Source: Tubiluchus corallicola
Lineage: Eukaryota > Priapulida > Priapulimorpha > Priapulimorphida > Tubiluchidae
Assembly: GCA_030141605.1 (NCBI GenBank)
Contig: JAQGDQ010000009.1
Span: forward strand, 1,271,001 to 1,335,000
DNA length: 64,000 nucleotides
Reading direction: 5' to 3'
This document shows positions 15,041-27,600 of the stretch, one piece after another. The position numbers and the translations under genes were made by a program. The number at the start of each line of letters is the position of its first letter. The first letter of the stretch is position 1. The notes under the pieces are model-generated. The model was not told the DNA's origin. It did not search any database and worked only from the letters and a program-made list of their open reading frames with translations.

Positions 15041-18000
15041 ATGGTAGATGTACTTGACGATGAGTGGTGGTTGGAAAGCAAAGATAAGTCAGGTTAGTTG
15101 AATACTATACTCTATAGTCTAGAGTATAGTATTAATTACTAATATTATTATTATTATTATTAATAATAACAAACTGAGTCTAAAAACAGAATTGCTGTTG
15201 CAGTTTCTGTTGAAGCACTGGTTTCAGTGATATTTTTATTTGAGCCATCTGGCTGCGTGTTAAAAAACCACCTACAATCTATAATCCAGAGATGGGGGTA
15301 TTAGCATAAATGCTATTTGCCCTCCACTATGCTGAACTAGCTTAAACTGAAATGTTAAGTATAGTGGCACCACTGCAACTAGAGGAAGGATATGCCATCA
15401 AAACAATTTGTTCCCATTGGGTTAACATGGGGTTTATGGATTTTGATGAATTCTCCTGCCAGTGCTTGTTAAGACGTCTCTTATATTGCTCAATGTTTGT
15501 TGCCTCAACTACATTTGCTGGTAGCTTGTTCCATGTGTCGACAACCCTCAATTTCAGTTATAGCATATTGTCGTATTTTTGTAGACTTCATATATTCATA
15601 AAAATATTTGATGTTTAATGCCTAATCAAATAAAAAGTTGATAATCAAATCTTAAAAATTAAATTCATCAGTGGGTTATTAAGAATTTCACTTTCCAAGA
15701 GAGTTAAAATAGTCTCGCATTGATTTCCAATCAGCTGTCCAAAAACCATACGTTAGTTTATCAGTAAATTTCAGATTTAAAGACTCATTCAACAGTGACA
15801 TTTAGAATAACAATGTGATCAATTTTAGAAAAGGGGAACCAGTTACCATTAGCTTTCCTGGCAGGGAAATTGACCAGCTGAAACAAGAAATGGTCATTTG
15901 TGCTCTTAATAAATTACCTCTCTAAGCCTGAAGAGGAGACTAGACATTCTAATGACATGTTTTGAAAACTAAAATTGCCACACAAAGTACCTTTTTTTGA
16001 CCAGAATGACAATAATAGCTAATATTCTTGGTTGCTGAGGCATCAGACAGAAGAAAGGTCTCCTCTTAATCACTGTTTCCGGGGTGATCTAGCAGACACC
16101 AGTTATAATACAGTTATCATAGCAAAAACTTTGACATATTTTCACTCACCACAGCAGTCTTTGTTTACTACTTTCTTGGCCAATAAGCAGCTTTTACTAA
16201 TAAAGTCGCTTTACAATGCAGCACTCCAGGAAATATAGCGTTACGATCAGTCCTAAATAAATCATGTCACTTGGACAAAAGGAAATACCATCATCATTAT
16301 TGAGGAGACATGTTTCGCAAAGGGCAATAAAATCAGCTTGGCTAAAGCTAACAGAAGTTAAGAACCCAGTCTCTTTGGCAAAAAAAGTGCCAATAAACAG
16401 ATCCTGTGTTTTGAGTGCCCATTTTTCTCCAATCACAACTATTTACATTTCTATAATTTTTACACTTGTATATACAAAATCAGATTTACATGGTGAGCGA
16501 TATGGCATGGCAGTAGTGATATGAGCTGCCAGTTCAGTTAAATTAGTCACAGCTGTGTGTACATTTGTAGAGACAAGGATAATATGAGGAATAAAGTAAG
16601 ATGTCTAGAACAAAAAATGTTAACACTACAAGAGACTGGGAAACCATTCAAACAGTTAGAACATTTATGGCCACTTGTCTATAGCATTAGCAGTGCGTCT
16701 CTGCTTAACATAGTGTTCAATAGGCTTCACTTACACCAAAAACTCAAACTGCCTACCGAAAAACGCAACTAAGTTGGTTGAAGTATGTGAACTATTGCAT
16801 CAACAGATTACGTTCTTAGTTTAGCAAAACCTTTTATCATGCTTGTCAGTCAAAATAGTAATCTGCTTTTTTAATTACAGATCAACAAACAAAAGACAAT
16901 AATGAAATGGCTTCATCAAAATCAAAGAGACGTGAAGCTAAAAAACTGAAAGTGAGTTTTGCAATCTAATGATACTATTACAGCATTCGTCTTAACATTT
17001 GGTACACGTACAACTTTTTTCATTAAACAATTGCAGTGCAAACACTTTGTATAGTTGGAGTGCATTTTCTTTCATCTGTCTTTTTTTGGAATTAAGACCA
17101 TGAGTGTGTCTTTTTAAGCATAAAGAAAAGGCAGTAGAAAAGAAGCCACTATCAAATGAGAAATCAACCACAAGTTTTAGTGCAAAGAAACAAAAGCGAA
17201 GCAAGTTAATCTTAGAAGCAACGAAATCTGAACTTGACAAGCAGAAAAGAAAGAAAAACAAGCGCAAAAAGGTATGAGCCTTATTAATCTGAGCTCAAAA
17301 TTGATCAAAATCAAAAATACCTAATTAGTTAGAATTACTCTAGTTTGAATGAACTATCATTGGAAATATTTGATTTGGTTACCCAGCTATAAAGGATAAA
17401 CATTATACTGCCTTGAAAGTGGTAGCCTAGTAGTCTAAGGTGTCTGCTACATAAGCAGAACATCCATGGTTCAAGCCCAGATTGCATTCCAACTTTATCA
17501 CATTTTCTGTCTTTCAAATTTGTTATCAGAATTTAGTTAGTTAATATGCTGTTTGTTTGGAAACTGAACAAATGACCAAAGAATTAAATTTTACAAGATT
17601 GAATTCAATTTGTTCTAATCATTTTGTTTATTACTATTAATTTATACAAGGTGTTACAAAAAATTTATTACTTTGTCTTGTTTTAGAAGTTGTTGAGTGA
17701 ACGAATTGCTGAACAACCTGCTGTCACACCCACTAGTGATGAGCTGGTGTCTTTCTTGAATAATATGGCTAAAGACAGGTTGTCGGCCATTGAAATGCCT
17801 CAGATTGGACTATTACGTGAGGATCAGTTACCTGTTTAGTCACTTTTGTCTCAAGAAAGTAGAGAAAAAAAATTTTCTCATATATTTTTATAGTAATATT
17901 GTATTTTTGTACAATTCAGTATGCTCAAGCTGGAATCCAGCAATCAATGGCAGGTTTGTTTAATGCAAACATTTATGACGGAACCGAAACCTAGTTCATT

Positions 18001-21000
18001 ATGAGGGGTAATCCTCTAAGATGAGACACTGAACCAGCAGAATACCTCGACCAGTCTTGGTTCATTTGGACGTATTACATCTTCCTCACAAATAGACAGA
18101 CAGAATCAGTGTGCTGAAATGGAATGGAACTTGCTGGTTACCCATCCATTCACTGACCAGCCTTGGCTTGTCAAGAACATCAAAAAGCCTTGATGAAAAC
18201 TTTGATCTCTAACACGCATCATTATCACTCAAATGGCTACCTCGCCCGTGTAGTATTTTAGCCTTGCTGAAATACCGAACTCTTCATAGTCTTTTGCTCT
18301 CTGTTTGAAACTTTTAGCTAATTATATCAAGAAAAAATATTTACCTTTTTACAGCTCATCACTTTGGTACACACAAAAGTCCAGGTCTTTCACTGGAAGC
18401 ATTCTTTAAAGATGTCTTTCACAACTTTCTCAATTGTTCTGGCACATTTTCAAGCTCAAAAGGGTCTCCAGAGGTCTTAATTTTGTGCATTTCTGCTCTC
18501 AGGGCTGTGAAATTACGTAGGTAAAAGTTTTATTGCATTTTTTGTTCATAGCAGTTGATTTTGACAGTTTTCAGATTGCCTTGTTAAGTTGTGAATGTGT
18601 GTATGTATGCCTTTAACTTCGGAACAGGGATTGTAGTACTTTTTAATTGAAGTGTTACTTTTAAGTAAGCCAAATAAAAAACTTCTGACAGTCTGTCTGT
18701 TGAATTTTAATTCTTTGCACTTAAGTGTACATGTACAGTTCTGCTATTTCACTAATAAAAATCAATATTTTCTACAATTTTGACATGTAAAACGTGTAAG
18801 TTTTTCTGAGAACTCAGCCATTAATGTAAGCATTCACTTTTGATTTTTCATATGATTTTATCAGAATTCTGCCTTACATGAAAAAATTTGTCAGTTAGTA
18901 GGATGTTTTTATTGTTTTATTGCTTAAACTGTTGACAGCTGTTCATAGACATCCCACATAATTTTGATTTTTTAAGAAACACCATAGTAGTGGTAAATCA
19001 TGTTTAAGCATGTGTGCAAATGCTCAAAATTTCATTGTACTGAAAATTCATATTGGAATGTGTTCTGATTTCAGAATTGTTCAAACCATTGTCAGTTCCG
19101 ACATAAAAATTGCAAAGCTGTTTGCGAAACACCTTTCGGTAAGCTCTGGAAATATACCGCCATAAATGTGACTTCCTATTGTGAAGTAGAGTGTTTTCTT
19201 TCCTAATGGTAACAATGATACAATTTTAATGTTTCTTATATTATCTTGATGTTAGTGTGAGTGATTAGCTAATGAGTTTTACAAATTTGACATAAATTTT
19301 AATATAATATTTTTTTCAAGTTAACTGGTAGTTTTCAAGTTTAGATTTAAAGTTGGGACAGCTAAAGACATTTTACTGTTTAGAAAATATGTTGCTGACA
19401 ATACTTCAAAGTTGACGTTTTAAATGCAGGTAGTCGAACCAACATAGTGATACAAAATGTAAGATACAGTGTATGGTGCTGATTTAATTAACAGGTGTAA
19501 GTGGATGGAACAGACTAGGGCTAAATTTGAAATATGGGGTCCCAATTTCGGTGACTTTTTACAAAGTGCAGCAAGGACCCAGTTTTTATTTTACATTTAA
19601 ATACTTGAGGATGGTGCTCGAACACTGCTGGAGAAAGCAATGAGCTTAGTTAAGATAACCAGTCAGTCATTGATCTATTTAAGCTTTGAAATTTTGATGA
19701 TTTTAACAAAATGCAGAGGCCAGTGCATTCAGGCAAACAAGAAAATGATTCCTTGATGATATTACTCTCACTCGAAGCGGGTCATATTTCTAGATTTCAA
19801 TCTAGGCTTCACTCGAGCAGCATAGTGAGAAACCTCAAAATTGTTAGTCATGTTTAAGAAGTGAAAAAAGAGTAAAAACGTGCAAACCTGTGTGATGTGA
19901 AACATTAAATGGCATAGATTTACAAATGGGAAAAATGCAGAAAGGGATTGGGTATTGTGGATATTCTGTAGTACATGGGAGGGCAAATTTTAGTGGAGTA
20001 GTCTATAACCTTCAGTGGGTGGTTCAGGGCTAAAATTCAATTGTCTGAAAAGATAAACGAACAAATGACAAATTGAAAAGAGGTGATGATCAGAACAAAA
20101 CCTGATTAATATGGAAAACAGCCTGTCTTTAGCTTCTGTGCAATGCGTACCTCTCTTGCCATGCTGTAAACACAGTAGAGGGCGCACCAAATGCATGTTT
20201 TTATCAACTGAGCCGAAACTTAACCAAATGACCGGCCATGCTGCCGAACCATTATACCAAATAAAATGTAAAGTTAAATTGGAATACCGGAGCAAAGCTG
20301 AACCGATTTTTTTTCCAAAAAATTAACCAATTTTTTTTGTAATTGCAACTGAAAAAAATTATAAACTGTATAGTGTTATATAATTTTAAGTTAGTGGTGA
20401 TTGGTAAGTTGTGTAAAATTTTTCTAATTACTAAATCTGTGTTTGAATTTAATGGTTGTTGATTATTGTTATGTACTAAAGTATTAAGTATTTTAAAAGC
20501 AGCCCTAATTCTTTCAAAAGTTGTTCAAACTATTTTATATAATCAGTGAAAACAGTCTTTAAGCAAAACTGCAATAGTATAACCTTTTATTAGATCAAGC
20601 TCTCATTAATTTATTATGTCGTGTATAAGTGAATATGTTACAGCCACGTTATTGCACATTGATATGAATTGTGTACCAGCGGTGCATCGTACAGCAAAAA
20701 AATAAAACTAGGGCTTGTTCTTAATTTTTTTAATTAGTATGCTTTTTTACAATTTTAGACACTGTCTAATTTCTATACAAATTTGTCTTGTGCCAAGTTA
20801 AATTCTGACAAATTTATCCAAAGAACGTTAATGCTAAATTCATCTAGAATATGAATGTTATTCTCCCATTTTTAGGTCAGTGAGCAAAGTGCCTTTCTTG
20901 CTAAGACTGTCACACCGATTGGAGTGGGAACAGCTAATAGAGTCAACAAACTCATAGAAGAAGGTAAGTATAAAGAAGTTAGTTTAAATATTAACATACA

Positions 21001-21598
21001 CGTCTTGTACAAATTTAATCATATGCATTAAAATAGTGCCATTTGTTTGACAACAAATCCAGGTCTTCCTATAGAATATTAACAATTACCATAAATTTTC
21101 ATTGTAGAGTATTACAGACCAGTCTTGTAACAAGCGTGCACCAGTCAAGCTTGTTTTGGATTTTTTTTTTGAAATAGGAAATTGACTTAAATGAATTTTA
21201 ATTATTTTTTTGCCTGACAAGGTCTGTCATTATGATAAATGTATCCAGGGTAACAGCTACTACAGTTATTTTTTAGGAAACTATGCAACAAAATCTGACT
21301 GCCAACCTGCAAACAACTGAGATTTTTGTGACTCTTAAGCTATGCAATTTTAACTCTTGTAGATTTTTTGTATATAAACTATGCTAAAATAACCTTTTGT
21401 TTACAAGTTGAATCTTCTGTTTCAGGCTCATTAGACATCAGAAACTTAGAGAATGTATTGCTAGACTGGACTCACCGAGATAATAAATTGCAGCGGCTTA
21501 TGGATCAAAAACAGTCGAGGCTAGACTTATTTCATTTGTTTCAGAAGCACATCATACCACATATACGAAACGCGTCCTGCAAAATTGTGCTCATGTGA
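15041..21598 (+). CDS. CMSS1: CMSS1 (Cms1 homologue, small ribosomal subunit biogenesis)
   Basis: CMSS1/Cms1 is a nucleolar small-subunit-processome-associated protein with a helicase-like fold. Exons: 15041-15092, 16881-16951, 17119-17271, 17687-17816, 18355-18520, 19075-19138, 20876-20963 and 21426-21598. Phases agree throughout and give 298 residues (human 279). Conserved marks: the N-terminal DDEWW, a long Lys/Arg-rich segment (KRKKNKRKK), LILCISALRAVKL, KIAKLFAKHLSV, TPIGVGTANRVNKLIEEG (the P-[IL]-GVGTPGRI-type motif), and LLDWTHRDNKLQRLMD near the C-terminus. The basic linker is likely a nuclear/nucleolar targeting region. A polyadenylation signal AATAAA is at 21821-21826. Intron 1 carries a hairpin at the donor and a LINE relic; intron 3 carries a tRNA-like SINE. 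Confidence 0.93.
15101..15133. repeat. Perfect hairpin just inside CMSS1 intron 1
   Basis: Arms AATACTATACTCTA (15101-15114) and TAGAGTATAGTATT (15120-15133) are exact reverse complements around a 5-base loop. The structure begins eight bases after the 5' splice site (GT at 15093-15094). Confidence 0.9.
15342..15600 (-). mobile_element. LINE 3'-terminal relic
   Basis: The minus strand encodes RVVDTWNKLPANVVEA followed by a YKRRLNKHW-type stretch, the characteristic C-terminus of many CR1/L2/jockey-like LINE ORF2 proteins. It fades out upstream. Embedded antisense in CMSS1 intron 1. Confidence 0.75.
17421..17490 (+). mobile_element. tRNA-like SINE head / tRNA pseudogene
   Basis: An A-box-like TAGCCTAGTAGTCTAAGG is followed by an anticodon-arm-like TCTGC-TACATAA-GCAGA (CAT at the anticodon position) and a B-box-like GGTTCAAGCCC at tRNA spacing. 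The acceptor and T stems do not pair properly, so this is a degraded tRNA-derived SINE or pseudogene and not a functional tRNA. Lies in CMSS1 intron 3. Confidence 0.5.
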
Positions 21599-24500
21599 AA
21601 GTGAATATAATGAAGTGAAAGTAAAAACTGGTATGAGATTAATTTGTAAGATGCAGATCTTGACTACTTTGTCCTGCTCTGCGAGTCTTCTAAATACAAC
21701 TGAAAGTGACATCAGAATTATCCAACAGTGTAGATGTTACGAATTTGGTCTGCTACTTTGTTTCTACATGGCTACTAGCTGATTATTTTGTATCAGAGTG
21801 CATGCTTAAGTTTGGTAATTAATAAAAATGGAAATTTTGTCTTTTATAAAGAGAATATCTGCTATTTAATAGACAATGTACACTCCTCAGCTAATGAGTG
21901 GTTTAACGACCTACTTGTTTGTACAATGATTATTAAATTTAATGAAATTTATCATAATTGATAGCTGTATAAACTTTGTCTCATTGTCTCTATCATAAGA
22001 TTGTTTCTAACTTAATCAACAATGGTGCCAGAAAACGTTTTTGGCACAAGAGGCAAAAAGTGAATAAAATGGCAAACACATTGGCATAATTACATTTATC
22101 TTGTGATGTGCTATGCGGCGCACACTGCATGCGGTGTATGTTCTACACGTGCACATGTTTTCCAAGCTTTAAGCATTTCAATTCAATAACGATGTCTACT
22201 GTTACAGTTGGCAGTTTACATTGATACATGTTCAGTTGTTCACACTTTACAACTGAGATAGTAAATAACACTAACACATGCGCTGTACCCACAAACCCAA
22301 ATTATGTGAAGATTATCATTCTATGTGTCATTCATGTAAATGTACAAGATCCTTTCATGTGAATTATATTGACCTGGAAACCTACAATTTTATTTTCTAT
22401 TTCACATTCTTAAATCAAAACAGCATCCAAACCTGTATAACTGATCTATACCAAATATCACTTAACGCCGAAAAGCTATCGGATGTCACATATACCATCC
22501 TTATTGTTTTCTTTTAGAAGCTATCTGACGGCATGTACCGTCCAAAGTAAACAAATGCAAATGTGTGTTTAGCTAAGCTTGCTGACTCCGTGTAATAGGC
22601 AATCAAGTCTTAAAATCACATGGCAGAGCTTGTCTTATCACTCTGCACAAACAAGTAAGGTGAATAGATTTTCCCTGTTACAAGAATACGAGTAAGAGAG
22701 TGTAGTTTTTTTGCAATATGCCCGAAGGAGGTCATTTCTTGTTTACGCTAAAAAAGTATAGGTAATACTTGTTTGAATGTGCAGAGAAATTAACTGAAAC
22801 TTTAAAGCGGGATGCTGTGTGCTTTGTTTAATTATGGACCAGTTTTTGCAAATTTGAATTTCTGCGAATTTGAAATTTGAACTAGTGATATAACGTCAAT
22901 CACTTAAACAGAGTTTGCAACTTTGCATGTTTATTTATTACTCCAATATATACAGAACAGTATTATTTTTCTTATTTCACAACAACTTTATCACGAAATA
23001 ATAAGTTAAAATAATGTTTATCTTACATGCTTATGGTCATAATACACGTAAGCTTTTATCACATTAAGCTTCATAATCCTTAATGTATATAAAAACAAAG
23101 TACAAAAAACAACCCTCTCTGATAATGACATTCAGTTAAAATGAACTTGAACTGGTAAACAAAACAGTTTTGGACAAAAACTGCAATGCAGTTTTTGATT
23201 TTTTATGACAGTGTCAATCCTAAGGCTCGTGTCAAATTTAGATAGACAGGAACTGTTTATATCATATACAATATTCATGACTTCAATCAAAAAGCTTAAA
23301 TAGTATCTAATCACTGAGAAATTTTGGCCATTATGACAGTATTGTATTACTATCGACCGGGCCCGAATACAAGTTCTTAATTCTGTGTACAGTACAGTAA
23401 ATGTACAGTAAATTTTTTCCAGTCGAAAAATAGTAAATAAAAGAATTGATGCATTACCAAACATACCAGTACAAAAAGATTAGCCGAAAGGCCTATTAAC
23501 TTTTATGCCTAATTAGTCACCTGATAGGAAGAAAAATGAGTAAAAATGTCAACAAAACTGTTAAACAATTATTATACATGTTCTAATATTCTAATAATAC
23601 TGAAAAGTATAGCATAGGTTTATTTAATTTTAAATGATATTAAAAGCCATTAGAAAGTCAGTAATTGTCCAGTCAATTAATAAATTTAACATAATTGAGT
23701 AAAATGTTCCCTGCAAAACAAACACAGGGATTATAGCATGGAAGATAGATAAGCAGCTTTTAAAACCATCTTAATGCTACATATTTTGTCGTTAAAGGAA
23801 AAGCCAAGGCTCTAGGGAAGTTGATCTTATTTTGACATGTGAGGAAAATGCTAGAAAGTTTTCAGCAATAAAACTGTGATAAGCGCCTCGTTGTATTTAG
23901 TAAAATTAATTTAAATACACAATCCCTTCACGCTTGTGTGCACTTGTTTTGAATGAACCAAGTACCAGAGCAATTTTCTGCAACTGCAGTTACTGTTATT
24001 AACTATTAACAATACTTTTGCCTGCTAGGGAAAGAAAACTAGTTACTGATAACAACAAAGTAACCTTCAAATCAGTTAGTTACATTAAAACTGAACTCTA
24101 TAAGCTGAGTAACCTGCCTGGCACCTACTATACACTTGCAGAGTTCCATGCTTATTTGTAACTAAATTAGTAAGTTACATATAATACGCATTTTGATAAT
24201 CATGTGGATTAAAGCTGTATAAGTCATTTACAAGTTTCAGATAACTGATCTGGTGATTAATTTTTACATGAACACAGTTAAAGATGAAAATTTATTCAGC
24301 TAGAATAGCAGGATTTCTGAGTAAACTGCAGAAATTTCGTTATACGTCCCTTAGTGCTGTCAACCAGTTTTCAAATATGACGATTTTGTTTGGAGTAAGA
24401 TACAAATAGTTTAAATTTCCTTTACATTTTTAAAAAAGCCATTTTCTGCACACATATTATGGGGTAATTTCAATATTTTTAAGTTTATATTAAAATATAA

Positions 24501-24687
24501 TGGATGTTGTTTGAGGGCTGGCTTTTCCTTTAATAAGCTATAAAATACAGTCAATTCCATCAATTTCTGCCAAAAACAGAAGCTTACATTTTCTCTGTCT
24601 GACATTCAGAATCTTCGAGAAACCATATTATTTCCAATTTTGCATTTAGCCAGATGCAGATGAGCCAGCCAAAAGGTGGTCTTCAAG
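21599..24687. other. Convergent intergenic region CMSS1 / ENPP
   Basis: Contains the CMSS1 3' UTR (AATAAA at 21821) and the ENPP 3' UTR on the other strand (TTTATT at 24291-24296 is a possible signal for it). The minus-strand open frame 23132-23464 has no recognisable family signature. I see no gene or strong repeat in the rest. Confidence 0.5.
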
Positions 24688-27600
24688 TCAGGGTTCATCA
24701 ACATCTAATCCTCTTAGTAATGGACTTCGGACATCAGTGTCGAGTGGTAAATATCCGATGTCTCGGATGGGACGTATTGTTAACTTCCTGTTTCGACGCT
24801 TATTACAAATGTGACGAGCTAGCACAATCACACCGGTTACTACCAACGCACCAGCAAATGCACCTACTGTAAAAAAATAAAAACAAGACATTTTGCAAGT
24901 TATGTAATAAATTCTAACCAAAATACATACAGTAAAATACCCAAAACAATATTCATCTAGAGAGCTATTAATTGCTACATAAGTAAAGTTTGGTATTTGT
25001 CTTACAGGAAAACTACTAAGTTAGAGAAAATATGGATTTTGCATTGTTTTTACTTACCTAGTATTCCTATTAGACCTGAAAATGATTTCAGTTGGAAAGA
25101 TGCAGTACTGGAGGTTTTATAGTTATGATGCAACAGATGCTTAACATTGGCTAGTGAGCCATTATTAGGTCCAGGATTCAAACCTAACACACAAATAATT
25201 ATAAATGAGATGTGTATTACGTAATGATCAGATAATTACATAACTCAAAATTTCGCCTAACTCAAATAAAAAAATTATGGTCCATTTAATAAAAATACAG
25301 GTAATTTACTTTGCCTAACTCAAAAATGCAATTTATAACTCTAGAAAAATAAAAAGTTTCGCACAACTCAAAAACAGTATCATTTTCCGGGAAAATTCTG
25401 ATGTCTTACAAGTCGCCCCCCACATTATTTTTTCCGTCATATTGTTTAACAGTGTTGTGTACATGTCCTTTTATAACATTAAAAAATCGGTTGATTTTCT
25501 GCCTTCTATTTAGCTCGTTGTCTGGAGGAGGGGTTTAGAGTTTCCATGTAGGAAAATGGTTAACATCGTCTAACTCAAAGTTTTTTCCGTCCCATTGGAT
25601 TTGAGATATGCGGAGTCCACCATACAGTAGGCGCCGCTTAATAGACTCACGGTTAATAGACTCAATCGCTTAATTGGCTTAAAAACGCCTGGTATGGGCC
25701 GCTTCTATTCAAATGTACATAAAAACTGTCTGTCATTGACTCAAATAACTCCTAATAATTGACTCAATGTTTTTCCTTCACATGCTTCAATAAGACACTT
25801 TCGTGTGACTAATAAGCTGTTATGACTTTTATATCATCTTAGTTGACTTTTGATCTATGATATACATAGAAACAATCATGTTAAGTACCGTTTTGTTTGT
25901 AAGCAGGAAAGTTTAGCTTACCCTAATTATGATAGCCTAATGGTTTGCTTTGACCTGCTGGTCCACTGCAATTAACCTAATTACCCAAGAATTCCTAGAA
26001 GCTTAACATTTAATCACTTGTCGAGGGGTTTGCTTTTGAAGCTCTGGAGGTCTTTGCCAGAAAGTTTAATCAGTTAGATGTTGTTGTTATGCCAGGGATG
26101 CAGGTACAGTACAGTAAGTACTGTCACAATAGCAAGCAGGAGCTTAGGCGAAACTACTGACAAAGCTACTTTCGGGGCAATATGGGCACCGTCAACAGTT
26201 TAAGCACGACAAGCACTAAGTATTTTACTAGAATTTGTGCATCATACCATAACAGATTTTATACGTTTTTGTCATTTTGAGAACTTTGTGGGTCAACTTC
26301 TTCGTGATAAAATGAAGAAGCCAATTTTGAAGGATTTTTTTAAATTTTTGCAAATAAGTAGACTTGTGTGATTTAAAAAAGTATACTTTTTAATTTATTG
26401 CTAATTCCCTTATATAAATTAATATTTTAAAATATTTTTTTCTAATTTTTAACTGCACAAAGGAATTTAGGCTTTACTCCATTTCTAAAATTCATTAAAA
26501 GCCTTTACAGTGCATAGTAAGCTGCTGACTCATACCTCAAAACCAGTAATACTGTACCCATCGGTTAATAGGTTCAGTCGGTTAATTGGGTCAAAACACT
26601 TCGGTCCCAAAGTGAGTCTATTAAGCGGCACCTACTGTAGTACAAATCGGATTTCTAACTACAGCAAAGTATACAAATAAGTTCTAAAATTATTAGAACA
26701 AGAATTAGAAATTATCACAAATTCATTATTGTGAGTTCAACAGGGATGCTAATTTTTGAAATTTGTGCCAAACACAATATCAAATATACCTAACAATTCA
26801 CACATGAGTGGATAAACATTCACACTGCTGAATGGCTCGGACACAAATCCCTGCTTGAAGGCAGGTCCATGAGCTATGAAGAATGGATGCATGGACATCA
26901 ATCTGTTGTCATAACCATGAGTACCTGTAAGGAGGAATAAATTGCCAGTCGTATAAAAATTGAAAAACTGAAAAAGATGACCTCTGCATCAAACAGTCAG
27001 GTGACTTGCATAAAGCAAGTATTTAAATTTTCAAATGTTTGATGTACTGCCAGAATAGTGCACTTCTAATCTATCAAAAAAATGCACATCAGCGCTATAA
27101 CTAACCATGCTGTGCAGTCTGTTCATCCATTGTAATTAACCAGTTTTCTTCAGCTGTTATGATAAGATCTGAAATTCTGATGTTATGCTTATAGTGAAAG
27201 TATTCGGGCATCTCATTCTTTTTATACACAGTTAGATGGGGTACATCTTTTAACGCATTATAGACGACATCATCAAACCCTGAGAAAATAAACAAGCATT
27301 GTTAGTAACATGTAAACAACATCAAGATACTATTAGTAAAAATATCATTTCACTATTTTTTCATATGTGAAAAGAGCTTAATAGGCATTGATAGGATTGA
27401 TAGGGAAAAAGTTTGCAAGGATTTTCATTCCATACCTTCATTTGGTTGGATGAGTACATTCGGACCACCAAAACCATAACCTTTGTACAAGGATGGATTA
27501 ACAAAATCATTTAAAATAACTGTTCTATCTGGGCTTGTTGTTGCCATTCCATGGTCACTAAAGAAAAAAAAAATTACATTATTGTGACAGGTCATTATGA

